49,435 nucleotides of DNA from Endomicrobium sp. (GTDB lineage: Bacteria > Elusimicrobiota > Endomicrobiia > Endomicrobiales > Endomicrobiaceae), in contig JAITKZ010000059.1 of NCBI GenBank assembly GCA_031278115.1, forward strand, positions 1 to 49,435, written 5' to 3'. A model generated the notes under the pieces. It had not been told where the DNA came from. It made no database searches and saw nothing but the letters and a program-made list of their open reading frames with translations. Below, piece after piece: positions 42,239-49,435 of this stretch (its first letter is position 1; every line of letters starts with the position of its first letter). A program made the position numbers and the translations under genes.

Positions 42239-42394
42239 TTAGTGTCCCATCATATGCCTATATGCTAAACACATTCCAAACCCCGTTCCCAACACAAACA
42301 TTCCTATGCTCAAGATTGCCCAATGCCACCTCTTCTTACGCAAATTCTGCTTATTCTGCTTTCTCAGCTCTTCTTCAAACAAAATTTTTTCCAT
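42239..42394 (-). CDS. Small membrane protein, 51 residues, first gene of the phage early region
   Basis: ATG 42394 follows AAAGAGGATAAA. The product begins MEKILFEEELRKQNKQNLRK and then has one membrane segment (WAILSIGMFVLGTGFGMCLA), ending YRHMMGH, so a basic cytoplasmic end precedes the helix. No family recognised. It lies between a large hairpin at 42409-42461 and the 22-bp leader repeats. Superinfection exclusion proteins can look like this, but that is only a guess. Confidence 0.55.
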   Translation of the reverse strand: MEKILFEEELRKQNKQNLRKKRWHWAILSIGMFVLGTGFGMCLAYRHMMGH

Positions 42395-42408
42395 TTTATC
42401 CTCTTTAT

Positions 42409-42461
42409 CCCAAAGTGAAAGGCACTCAATCTTTGTTCGAATGCCTTTCTTTTGATTTGGG
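42409..42461. terminator. Large hairpin upstream of the early region
   Basis: CCCAAA and GAAAGGCA (42409-42424) pair with TGCCTTTC and TTTGGG (42442-42461), giving an 8-bp inner stem and a 6-bp outer stem. On the + strand the inner stem is followed by TTTT, so it can act as an intrinsic terminator there. On the - strand it lies between the stop of the gene at 42538 and the first phage gene, where it could separate host-side and phage transcription. Confidence 0.6.
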
Positions 42462-42537
42462 CTTGTGGAATTTCGTCAATCCTCATTCTGTAGTCAACAA
42501 TCTTGCTTTAGTTAAACTCAAACAGACGCTGTTCATT

Positions 42538-43134
42538 CTAATTAACCTGATCAAAATCGCTTAAAACCCAAGTGTAAAGTATAGAAAGGGAACCTATTGT
42601 TAATAGGGTTCCCAGGATAAACAAAAAAGCAGAAAGAGGCCATATCTCTGTTTGGGGAGCTACCGACACATTTGCTTCTTTTCTAGCTATCCTTTTCTTT
42701 TCATCCTTGTATGATTGGTCTTGTTCTTCCAAGCGCGTTGCCTTTATTTTCTCTTGTGCTAAATAATCTGGACAGTAAAAAATGTTCTCATTAGCAAACC
42801 TGTTTCTTTCTAACTCAGCTCTCTCTTTTTTTTCTTTTTTGTATGCTTGTCTTTGTCTTTCCCGTTGCTCCCGATTTTTAATATCCCAGCGTATTGCCTC
42901 TGTTTTCTCTTGTGCTAAAGGATCTGTAGCAAGAGCTGTCCAGTAAACAATGTTCTCATCAGCAAACCTGTTTCTTTCTATCTCAGCTGCTCTTTTTGCT
43001 TCAAATTCTTGTTTTTTCCATTGCTTCTGATTTTTAATATCCAAGTGTATTGCCTCTACTTCTCTTGACAGAGTGACGCTTGTTATTAATACCACGCTTA
43101 ATACTACTGCTAAACTCTTTTTTATCCAATTCAT
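42538..43134 (-). CDS. Secreted/membrane protein paralogue B, 198 residues
   Basis: Start chosen at ATG 43134 (GAGG eight bases ahead). Signal peptide MNWIKKSLAVVLSVVLITSV, then two copies of a charged segment with ERNRF(A)DENIVYW, DPLAQEK and NREQRERQRQ, and finally a membrane helix (LFILGTLLTIGSLSILYTWV). The same parts appear in the gene at 43205-44350, so the two are recent tandem paralogues. Some segments are almost identical at DNA level (for example 42917-43010 and 43927-44020), consistent with gene conversion. I do not recognise the family. An envelope-spanning, coiled-coil protein is the best structural description. Confidence 0.65.
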   Translation of the reverse strand: MNWIKKSLAVVLSVVLITSVTLSREVEAIHLDIKNQKQWKKQEFEAKRAAEIERNRFADENIVYWTALATDPLAQEKTEAIRWDIKNREQRERQRQAYKKEKKERAELERNRFANENIFYCPDYLAQEKIKATRLEEQDQSYKDEKKRIARKEANVSVAPQTEIWPLSAFLFILGTLLTIGSLSILYTWVLSDFDQVN

Positions 43135-43204
43135 AAACAAATACCTCTTTTCCTTTTATTTTTTGGTTTTACAGCCTTCTCAGCTCTTCTTTAAACAAAA
43201 CAAA

Positions 43205-44350
43205 TTACTTTCCTTTTCTGCCCCTCCTTGGCATTGGTTTATTCCTATGTATAAGGTTAGAAAAACACGTTCCACCGACATATGCAGTAAGTAGTCCTGT
43301 ATATATAAATGTAGAAGAAGGAATAAGATTTACTAAACTTATGCCAGTACCTATGCCCGCCGTAGCAATTAGATAGAAAAAATGTCTTATTCTTCCTTGA
43401 GTTTTCCAACCTGAAACTAAGTCTTTTCCAAAAGTCTCTACAAATTTAGAAATATAAGTGGACGCTACTAGTCCTCCTAAGGTTGCCTGACCCCAAGAAA
43501 CTTTCTCTTCCTCTTTATTTGGAGCTACCAACACATTTTCTTCTATTCTCCTTATCCTTTCTTTCAGGTGGGTCTGATTTTCGATTGATAATTTAATCTT
43601 TGCATCCATTGTGCTAATCATTGCGTTCATTACTTTAAGGCTCTTGTTTAGGATACTTTCAAAGATTTTTAATTGTATCCACTCCTTCTCTTCATCCTTG
43701 TCTGCTTGGGCTTGTTCTTCCAAGCGCTTTGCCTCTAGTTTCCTTTGTGCTAAATAATCTGTAGCAAGAGCTGGACAGTAAACTCTGTTCTCATCAGCAA
43801 ACCTGTTTCTTTCTAACTCAGCTCTCTCTTTTTTTTCTTTTTTTTCTTTTTTGTATGCTTGTCTTTGTCTTTCCCGTCGCTCCCGATTTTCAATATCCCA
43901 GCGTATTGCCTCTATTTTCTCTTGTGCTAAAGGATCTGTAGCAAGAGCTGTCCAGTAAACAATGTTCTCATCAGCAAACCTGTTTCTTTCTATCTCAGCT
44001 GCTCTTTCTGCTTCAAGTTTTAATCGTTCCTCTCTCTCTTTCTTGAGTTTTTCCTCAAATTCTTTCCTCAGTTCTTCCCTCATTTCTTCCCATATTGTCT
44101 TCTTAGGAACTCTAGTAGGATGCTTGTATTCATTGACAGATTCTTCTTCCCATTCTTTCGGTCTAAACGGGTTGTTCTTTCGTAAAGTTGGATTATTTGG
44201 CGCAATAAGTAGGAGTGGAGATGATATAATGGTAAACATTCCCCCCATTAAGTCGCTAAACCATGATGCTGCTACTTCTCTTGGCAACATGGAACTTGTT
44301 ATTAATACCACGCTTAATACTACTGCTAAACTTTTCTTTATCCGATTCAT
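43205..44350 (-). CDS. Secreted/membrane protein paralogue A, 381 residues
   Basis: Signal peptide MNRIKKSLAVVLSVVLITSS, a conserved stretch (SWFSDLMGGMFTIISSPLLL, NNPTLRKNNPFRPKEW), a long Arg/Lys/Glu coiled-coil region with two units of ERNRFADEN...ALATD...LAQ, then a helical part (NKSLKVMNAMISTMDAKIKL) and two C-terminal hydrophobic segments (YLIATAGIGTGISLVNLIP, TFIYTGLLTAYVGG) and a basic tail. The first 75 residues are copied at 7086-7403. The gene is inside the 24-bp direct repeats, so it may be cargo of the element or a host gene captured by it. GGAAG lies eight bases before the ATG. Confidence 0.65.
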   Translation of the reverse strand: MNRIKKSLAVVLSVVLITSSMLPREVAASWFSDLMGGMFTIISSPLLLIAPNNPTLRKNNPFRPKEWEEESVNEYKHPTRVPKKTIWEEMREELRKEFEEKLKKEREERLKLEAERAAEIERNRFADENIVYWTALATDPLAQEKIEAIRWDIENRERRERQRQAYKKEKKEKKERAELERNRFADENRVYCPALATDYLAQRKLEAKRLEEQAQADKDEEKEWIQLKIFESILNKSLKVMNAMISTMDAKIKLSIENQTHLKERIRRIEENVLVAPNKEEEKVSWGQATLGGLVASTYISKFVETFGKDLVSGWKTQGRIRHFFYLIATAGIGTGISLVNLIPSSTFIYTGLLTAYVGGTCFSNLIHRNKPMPRRGRKGK

Positions 44351-44381
44351 AAACGGCTTCCGTTTTGCGTTTATTTTTTCG
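44097..44381. repeat. Diverged direct duplication, right copy (partner 7145-7442)
   Basis: Same sequence block as 7145-7442, covering the first 75 codons or so of the secreted-protein gene and a short upstream stretch. Identity is high but there are many scattered differences, so the copies have been separate for some time. Confidence 0.8.
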
Positions 44382-44790
44382 GTGACAGTTTGCTTATCAG
44401 GTTAACTTCTTCTTTTTTTAGTGGTTGATAATATATATTATGTTAAGTACAATGGGGTTCTCTCAAAGTTATTAACACTAAAGTTAATTATATTTTTATT
44501 TAAAATTTATATTTATAAATATAAATAATTTTAAATTAGATTATATTTTACTTTAAAAGTTATCAATTATCATTCACACAATAATATAATTACTTGACAG
44601 CTTAAATTAAAATTCACAATATTTTTACAATTTAATATTCACTATTTTTTTACATTTGATACAATAACCCGAATTAGTAGTTAATTGGAGGTGATGAGAT
44701 ATATGGAACTTTAAAAGCTATGTATGATGCATCTGTTAAAAGAAATTTGTTTTAAACGAAAGTATTATTTGTTCTGGAGGAAAAATTACA
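44351..44790. other. A+T-rich divergent intergenic region with palindromes and promoter-like boxes
   Basis: No gene. A perfect 22-bp palindrome (half-site ATTTATATTTA) lies at 44505-44526. TTGACA at 44594-44599 on the + strand has an A/T-rich stretch 17 bases later, and TACAAT at 44660-44665 could be the -10 of a promoter for the gene at 44791. The right copy of the 24-bp repeat is at 44426-44449. Confidence 0.45.
44426..44449. repeat. Exact 24-bp direct repeat, right copy (partner 7643-7666)
   Basis: Identical to 7643-7666. It lies 76 bases upstream of the - strand gene that starts at 44350. In the left copy the distance to the corresponding gene start (7403) is 240 bases, so simple conservation of one promoter is less likely than a site of insertion. 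Confidence 0.75.
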
Positions 44791-45222
44791 ATGAAAATAA
44801 AGGCATCTTTAATTTTAAGTCTGATTTTATTACTTTCTGGTTTTACTTATGCAGCAAGTTGGAACTCTACAAAGGAAGGTGCGAAGAAGGCATGGGATTA
44901 TACAAGAACAGGCTTTGCAAGATTTGGTAATGGAACAAAGGTCTTCTATTGTACTCTGGTAACCTCTGATTTATGTACTAATGCAAATGTAACAAAAAGC
45001 TGGTATTGCCCTATTCTTCAAACAATAAGACTTAATTCATGTACTTCAATTCTAGAAGAAGAAAGAAGTAAAGATGAGTTTAGTAGAAAGGCTACTATTA
45101 CTGTTAATAATAATGATGTACAAGAAGAGTTAGGAGAAAATGAAGTTGATGCTAACAAAAAGAATAGTATTATTAGTAATGGACAAAATGTGCAAGAAGA
45201 AGTTATACAAACAGAGCTATAA
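44791..45222 (+). CDS. Small secreted protein, 143 residues, unknown
   Basis: GGAGG lies eight bases before the ATG. A clear signal peptide (MKIKASLILSLILLLSGFTY, cleaved after AA) leads to a mature part with four Cys (FYCTL, SDLCT, YCPI, NSCTS) that could form two disulphides, then a hydrophilic Asn/Glu-rich tail (NNNDVQEELGENEVDANKKN). No family recognised. It is the first host gene after the right direct repeat, ends at a strong terminator and is convergent with asd. Confidence 0.7.
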   Translation: MKIKASLILSLILLLSGFTYAASWNSTKEGAKKAWDYTRTGFARFGNGTKVFYCTLVTSDLCTNANVTKSWYCPILQTIRLNSCTSILEEERSKDEFSRKATITVNNNDVQEELGENEVDANKKNSIISNGQNVQEEVIQTEL

Positions 45223-45236
45223 TTTATTATAAAAAC

Positions 45237-45276
45237 AAAACCCTACTTCATAAATAAAGCTAAAAAGTAGGGTTTT
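45237..45276. terminator. Bidirectional intrinsic terminator
   Basis: AAAACCCTACTT (45237-45248) pairs with AAGTAGGGTTTT (45265-45276) across a 16-base loop; A-runs and T-runs flank the stem so it works in both directions. It separates the secreted-protein gene (+) from asd (-). Confidence 0.9.
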
Positions 45277-45279
45277 GCT

Positions 45280-46299
45280 TTATATCAATTCATTTTTTAC
45301 AAGAGTTTCTGCTATTTGTACTGCGTTCAAAGCAGCGCCTTTAAGTAAATTATCTGAAACAACCCAAAACGTCAAAGCACTATTTTTAGTTGAAATATCA
45401 GCTCGTATTCTTCCTACATATGTAGTCTGCATATTTTCAGCAAACAAAGGCATAGGGTATTTTTTACTTTCAGGTTCATCCATCAATTGGATGCCTTCAG
45501 CTTTTGATAACAACTCCTTAGCCTGTTGAGGCGAAATAGGTTTTTCTGTTTCAATCCAAACATTTTCAGAATGGGAACGGAATACGGGTACTCTTACGCA
45601 TGTTGCGCTGACTTCTATTGAGTTATCCCCCATAATTTTTTTAGTTTCATTAGTCATTTTCATTTCTTCTTTTGTATAACCATTGTCTGTAAAAACATCT
45701 ATTTGCGGTATTAAATTGAATGCAATTTGGTACTGAAATTTATTAGCTATTGGAATAGATTCTCCTTTAGCCCAAGCTTTTACTTGTTCTGTAAGCTCAT
45801 TAATTCCCTTTTGACCTGCTCCTGAAACAGACTGATATGTTGAAACTATAACTCTCTTAATTTTTGCAAAATCGTGAATAGGTTTTAATGCTACAACCAT
45901 CTGGATTGTTGAACAATTAGGATTTGCTATAAGCTTCTTATCCTTTTTTAAGTCATTAGGATTTACTTCAGGAACTACCAATGGTATATCTTTTTCCATG
46001 CGCCAAGCGCTAGAGTTGTCTATTACAAAACAACCGTCAGCTGCAAAATAGGGCGCAAATTCTTTAGAAACAGTTGCTCCTGCGCTAAAAAGAGCTATAT
46101 CTATGCCTTTTCCGCTCTCTTTGGTGAGCAATTCAACTGTTATTTCTTTACCATTATATGTTAATTTTTTGCCTATAGAGCGTTCAGAAGCTAAAAATTT
46201 TATACTTTCAGTAGGAAAATTCCTACTTTCAAGCATTTTGGTCATTTCAAGTCCAACCGCACCTGTCGCACCGACAACTGCTACTTTAAATTTTCTCAT
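45280..46299 (-). CDS. asd: Aspartate-semialdehyde dehydrogenase
   Basis: 339 residues, normal length. The NADP-binding loop is VAVVGATGAVGLEM (residues 6-19). The catalytic Cys is in NPNCSTIQMV, and SVSGAGQKG and HSENVWIETE are also typical. It reduces aspartyl phosphate to aspartate semialdehyde for lysine, threonine and methionine; the same product feeds the carboxynorspermidine route encoded at 1.6-4.0 kb. GAGGAC precedes the ATG. It is the last gene of the leu cluster. Confidence 0.95.
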   Translation of the reverse strand: MRKFKVAVVGATGAVGLEMTKMLESRNFPTESIKFLASERSIGKKLTYNGKEITVELLTKESGKGIDIALFSAGATVSKEFAPYFAADGCFVIDNSSAWRMEKDIPLVVPEVNPNDLKKDKKLIANPNCSTIQMVVALKPIHDFAKIKRVIVSTYQSVSGAGQKGINELTEQVKAWAKGESIPIANKFQYQIAFNLIPQIDVFTDNGYTKEEMKMTNETKKIMGDNSIEVSATCVRVPVFRSHSENVWIETEKPISPQQAKELLSKAEGIQLMDEPESKKYPMPLFAENMQTTYVGRIRADISTKNSALTFWVVSDNLLKGAALNAVQIAETLVKNELI

Positions 46300-46328
46300 T
46301 TTTTGTCCTCGTGTAAAATAAAAACATA

Positions 46329-47390
46329 TTAAATATAAGAGGCTATTAAATCGCCAACTTCTGTTGTTGAAAGTCCCATTTTGCCTGCAGACATACTCTT
46401 AAATTTACCTGATTCCAAAGCCTTAATTACAGCATTGTCTATATCTTTTGCTGCTTCTATTTCGCCAAGAGTGTCAAGCATCATTGTTCCTGCGTTAATT
46501 GCAGCTATAGGATTAATAATATTTTGTCCTGTGTATTTAGGGGCAGAACCTCCCATAGGCTCAAACATAGACACCCCTTCTGGATTGATATTTCCCCCTG
46601 CAGCTACGCCCATTCCACCTTGAATCATTGCTGCAAGATCTGTGATAATATCGCCAAAAAGATTGTCTGTAACAACTACGTCAAACCATTCTGGATTTTT
46701 TATAAACCACATGCAAATAGCGTCAACATTAGCATAATCGCCTTTTATTTGTGAATATTCTTTTGCTATATCGTTAAAAGCGCGCTGACATAAATCTGAA
46801 GCATAAGTTAACACATTAGTTTTTCCACAAAGCGTAAGTTTGTTGTTTTTTGCTCTTTTTTTTGCAAATTCAAAAGCGTAACGAATGCATCTTTCAACAC
46901 CAAATCTAGTGTTTATAGATTCTTGCGTAGCCACTTCATATGGCGTGTTTTTTCTTAGGAAACCGCCTGCACCAGCATATAAACCTTCTGTATTTTCGCG
47001 GACAATTACCATGTCTATGTCGGAAGGCTTTTTATTTTTTAACGGCGTTTCAACATTAGGATATAGTTTAACTGGACGCAAATTTATATATTGATCTAAT
47101 TCAAAACGAAGTTTTAAAAGAATTCCTTTTTCAAGAATTCCTGGCTTTACATCAGGGTGTCCTATAGCTCCAAGATACATAGCGTCAAATTTTTTAAATT
47201 CTTCAATCATGCTTTCAGGAAGAACTTCTCCAGTTTTTAAATACCTTGCTCCACCGAGATCATAATTTACAAATTCAAGTTTAAATTTGTTCTTATTTGC
47301 AACAACTTCTAAAACTTTTACCCCTTCTCTTATTACCTCAGGACCTGTGCCATCTCCAGGTAAAAGAGCTATTTTGTATGACCTTAACAT
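46329..47390 (-). CDS. leuB: 3-Isopropylmalate dehydrogenase
   Basis: 353 residues. Begins [20 protein letters not shown], with [49 protein letters not shown] and a C-terminal [15 protein letters not shown]. These are the substrate and NAD contacts of the beta-decarboxylating dehydrogenase family. The isocitrate and tartrate dehydrogenase relatives cannot be fully excluded, but the leuC and leuD neighbours support LeuB. It acts in the third step of leucine biosynthesis. AGGAGAG precedes the ATG. Confidence 0.9.
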   Translation of the reverse strand: MLRSYKIALLPGDGTGPEVIREGVKVLEVVANKNKFKLEFVNYDLGGARYLKTGEVLPESMIEEFKKFDAMYLGAIGHPDVKPGILEKGILLKLRFELDQYINLRPVKLYPNVETPLKNKKPSDIDMVIVRENTEGLYAGAGGFLRKNTPYEVATQESINTRFGVERCIRYAFEFAKKRAKNNKLTLCGKTNVLTYASDLCQRAFNDIAKEYSQIKGDYANVDAICMWFIKNPEWFDVVVTDNLFGDIITDLAAMIQGGMGVAAGGNINPEGVSMFEPMGGSAPKYTGQNIINPIAAINAGTMMLDTLGEIEAAKDIDNAVIKALESGKFKSMSAGKMGLSTTEVGDLIASYI

Positions 47391-47405
47391 CTTTTACTCT
47401 CCTAT

Positions 47406-48033
47406 TTATAATTGAAATTTATATCCCGCTTTAAGCGAAACTGTATCATATGTATATTTTACAGTTCTATTTATATCATAACCGAGTTCAAGATTTTTCA
47501 ATTCCACATCTGTACTTCCAGCATAAGCATCATAAAATAGACCAGCAAAAATACCAAAGGCAAACTCGTATCCCGCACCAATCCCCCAATAAAATCCGCC
47601 ATTTTGATTTATAGTTAAATTATCTCCAATACTAAGAGCATAATTAGAGTCAGGAATATCAACATTAAAGCAAACGTCATATCCGATATTGAGTTTTAAG
47701 AAAAATCCTTTTGCTTTTTCAATAGGATTTACTTGTACCGTTGCGTATAAAGGCATTATTGACATATGCTCTCTTTCAAAAAGATAATTCCCCCCCCCCA
47801 GCGCCGATTTTAACTTTGTATAAAACAGGATAAAGCCATTCTGCCCCGAGAGAAAACCCTTTTTTTGCATTGTTTTCAGTTACTGTTGACCCATCTTGCT
47901 GTTTTACTTTCTCATTTGCTGAAATATCTGCTCCTAAAAATATATTGAGCTCACCGTTACCATTACCATCCAAAGCAAAAGCTAGGACTGAAATTGTTAA
48001 AACTGTAAAAAGTATCAAACCTAATTTTTTCAT
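47406..48033 (-). pseudogene. Outer-membrane beta-barrel protein, out of frame at a poly-G tract
   Basis: ATG 48033 (AGGAG ahead) starts a signal peptide (MKKLGLILFTVLTISVLAFA) and a beta-type sequence ending KIGAGGGELSF. A second frame continues as GGGNYLFEREHMSIMPLYAT and on to the C-terminal VSLKAGYKFQL, with more alternating beta strands (GFYWGIGAGYEFAFGIFAGL). The two meet at a run of ten C (G on the coding strand, 47790-47799). Nine or twelve G would join them into a protein of about 208 residues. So the gene is OFF in this sequence, from phase variation, mutation or a homopolymer read error. It sits inside the leu cluster. Confidence 0.75.
47790..47799. repeat. Ten-base poly-C/poly-G tract inside the OMP gene
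   Basis: The only long G/C homopolymer in an A+T-rich window. On the coding strand it follows GGCGCT and precedes AATTATC. A length of nine or twelve keeps the gene open; the present ten does not. Confidence 0.95.
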
Positions 48034-48110
48034 TCTTTTCTCCTGAATTTATTAGATTAACTTCCACAGAAAAATGTTGTCAGCGTCAATATAAAAAACT
48101 AAAATTTATA

Positions 48111-48602
48111 CTATTTTTTAATATATCCTAACAACCCGACAGACTTAACAATTTTTTGCATAAATTCAGGGAATGGTTGCGATTGATAAGTTTTATTTTG
48201 GGTTATGTTATATATAGTGCCTTTATTTAAGTTTATTTCTATTTCGTCGCCGTTTTTTATTGATTTTACAGCTTCTTCGGACTCTAAAATAGGAAGCCCT
48301 ATATTTATTGAGTTTCTAAAGAATATTCTTGCAAAAGAATTTGCTATTACAGCAGACACACCTGCAGCTTTAATTGATATAGGAGCATGTTCTCTTGAAG
48401 AACCGCAGCCAAAGTTATTTTCAGCTACTATTATGTCGCCTGGTTTAACATTTTTAACAAAATCTTTATCAATGTCTTCCATACAATACTTTGCAAGTAC
48501 TGCAGGATCTGTTGTGTTTAAGTACCTTGCAGGAATTATTTCATCTGTATTTACATTAGAACCGTATTTATGAACGTTTCCTTTTAATATTATGTCTGAC
48601 AT
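48111..48602 (-). CDS. leuD: 3-Isopropylmalate dehydratase small subunit
   Basis: 163 residues, the usual size for the archaeal/bacterial small-subunit type. [40 protein letters not shown] and [14 protein letters not shown] are the swivel-domain signatures. Together with LeuC it isomerises 2-isopropylmalate. CTGGAGAGG precedes the ATG. leuC ends 26 bases upstream. Confidence 0.95.
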   Translation of the reverse strand: MSDIILKGNVHKYGSNVNTDEIIPARYLNTTDPAVLAKYCMEDIDKDFVKNVKPGDIIVAENNFGCGSSREHAPISIKAAGVSAVIANSFARIFFRNSINIGLPILESEEAVKSIKNGDEIEINLNKGTIYNITQNKTYQSQPFPEFMQKIVKSVGLLGYIKK

Positions 48603-48627
48603 ATTTTTTCCTCTCCAGATAATACTC

Positions 48628-49435
48628 TTATTTTATCTCATCAGGCGTTGCAATGTAGCCTTTTATTGCCGAGGCTGCGGCTACAGCCGGATTTGCCAAA
48701 AATACTTGAGACTGAACATGTCCCATTCTGCCGACGAAGTTTCTATTTGTTGTTGAAACGCATTTCTCTCCTGAAGCAAGTATTCCCATATGTTCGCCTA
48801 AACAATGTCCGCATGTAGGAGCAGAAATAACTGACCCTGCATCCATGAATATTTTAAGCAATCCTTCTTCCAACGCTTGAGAATAAATTGCAGGCGTTGC
48901 GGGAATTACTATAGTTCTTACATTTGGGTTTACTTTTTTTCCTTTTTTTATGATTGAAGCCGCAATTCTTAAATCTTCAATTCTACCATTGGTGCAAGAA
49001 CCTATTACAACTTGATCTATGTAGGTCTTCTTAACATCTTTAACTGCTTTTGCATTAGACGGCAAGAAAGGCAATGCAACTTGAGGCAGAATCTTGCTAC
49101 AGTCTATTTCATAAGTTTTCAAGTATTTTGCGTTCTTATCGCTTTCATAAAATTTATATTTTCTTAGCGCTCTTTTTACCACATATTTTTCAGTTATTTC
49201 GTCAGGCGTAAATATGCCATTTTTCCCACCGGCTTCTATAGCCATGTTTGTTATTGTAAATCTGTCAGCCATAGTAAGTTTTTTGCATAGCGGTCCAGCA
49301 AACTCCATAGAATTATAAAGTGCTCCATCTACGCCTATGAGACCTATTATATATAGAATAATATCTTTTCCGCTTACCCACTTGTTCAACTTACCTTTTA
49401 AAATAAACTTAATTGAATTTGGAACTTTAAACCAA
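48628..49435 (-). CDS. leuC: 3-Isopropylmalate dehydratase large subunit, C-terminal part (5' end outside window)
   Basis: The frame is open to the right edge; the sequence reads [20 protein letters not shown] at the edge, a conserved LeuC segment, so a TTG at 49389 is not the true start. The 4Fe-4S ligands are visible as Cys in [13 protein letters not shown] and the CxxC of [10 protein letters not shown]. The C-terminal [12 protein letters not shown] is also typical. It forms the dehydratase with LeuD, first gene visible in the - strand leu-asd cluster. Confidence 0.93.
   Translation of the reverse strand, partial: WFKVPNSIKFILKGKLNKWVSGKDIILYIIGLIGVDGALYNSMEFAGPLCKKLTMADRFTITNMAIEAGGKNGIFTPDEITEKYVVKRALRKYKFYESDKNAKYLKTYEIDCSKILPQVALPFLPSNAKAVKDVKKTYIDQVVIGSCTNGRIEDLRIAASIIKKGKKVNPNVRTIVIPATPAIYSQALEEGLLKIFMDAGSVISAPTCGHCLGEHMGILASGEKCVSTTNRNFVGRMGHVQSQVFLANPAVAAASAIKGYIATPDEIK

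Larger units (their letters stand above)
8615..42394 (-). mobile_element. Podovirus-like (P22-type) phage genome or prophage
   Basis: About 34 kb of tightly packed genes on one strand. Early genes (recombination, initiator) occupy 42.4-37.95 kb; late genes (terminase, portal, scaffold, capsid, gp4-like, gp10-like, ejection-like) occupy 37.73-8.6 kb. The order portal-scaffold-capsid-gp4-gp10 is that of P22-like morphogenesis modules. No long tail, tape measure or sheath genes are present, consistent with a short-tailed virus. No integrase, repressor, DNA polymerase, helicase or endolysin is recognised. The insert lies between host genes and is bracketed by a 24-bp direct repeat, so it appears integrated. 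All larger reading frames are open. Confidence 0.85.

Noticed and set aside
1..49435. tRNA or rRNA genes
   Set aside because: None could be recognised by eye on either strand; a dedicated search could still find one.

Overview
The window is about 65% A+T and comes from a Gram-negative bacterium: it encodes a chlamydial-Pmp-like autotransporter, a beta-barrel outer-membrane protein, lipoproteins and many signal peptides. The host genes (glutamine-dependent NAD synthetase, carboxynorspermidine pathway, Asd, LeuB, LeuC, LeuD), the base composition and the many freshly broken host genes would fit an endosymbiotic or host-restricted lineage such as the Endomicrobium group of Elusimicrobiota. That placement is from general resemblance only; no search was run.

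Layout. 1-4031 (+): the 3' part of an NAD synthetase gene, a frameshifted SemiSWEET-like transporter, carboxynorspermidine decarboxylase (nspC), and its partner dehydrogenase interrupted by an in-frame TAG. 4371-7.15 kb (+): an autotransporter broken by two frameshifts and missing its 3' end, which is fused tail-to-tail to a truncated copy (- strand, 7086-7403) of a secreted-protein gene whose full paralogues lie at 42.5-44.35 kb. 7.7-8.3 kb (-): a RelB/RelE toxin-antitoxin pair plus a 40-residue coiled-coil gene.

8.6-42.4 kb (all - strand): a largely intact podovirus-like phage genome or prophage with P22-style morphogenesis genes. Read in the direction of transcription, the early block (42.4 to 37.95 kb) holds small proteins, a RecT-like annealing protein, a PD-(D/E)XK exonuclease, an SSB-like protein, a DUF1064 nuclease and a replication initiator gene. 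That initiator gene contains a phased 12-bp iteron array and four perfect DnaA boxes. The late block (37.73 to 8.6 kb) starts at a near-consensus sigma70 promoter with a structured leader. It runs through an exported protein, small and large terminase, portal, scaffold, capsid, gp4-like adaptor and a 1984-residue gp10-like tail protein, then a long set of Gly/Ala/Gln-rich candidate ejection proteins. I recognise no integrase, DNA polymerase, helicase or endolysin.

An exact 24-bp direct repeat (7643-7666 and 44426-44449) brackets the toxin-antitoxin genes, the phage and two secreted-protein paralogues, and is a candidate attachment or recombination site. A shared leader element carrying a 22-bp tandem unit (two copies at 13.75 kb, three at 42.13 kb) sits just before the ribosome-binding sites of two phage genes.

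44.8-49.4 kb: a small secreted protein (+), a terminator shared by convergent genes, and then a - strand cluster leuC-leuD-omp-leuB-asd. The outer-membrane protein gene carries a 10-base poly-G tract that puts it out of frame, which may mean phase variation. Phage genes look intact while several neighbouring host genes are broken.
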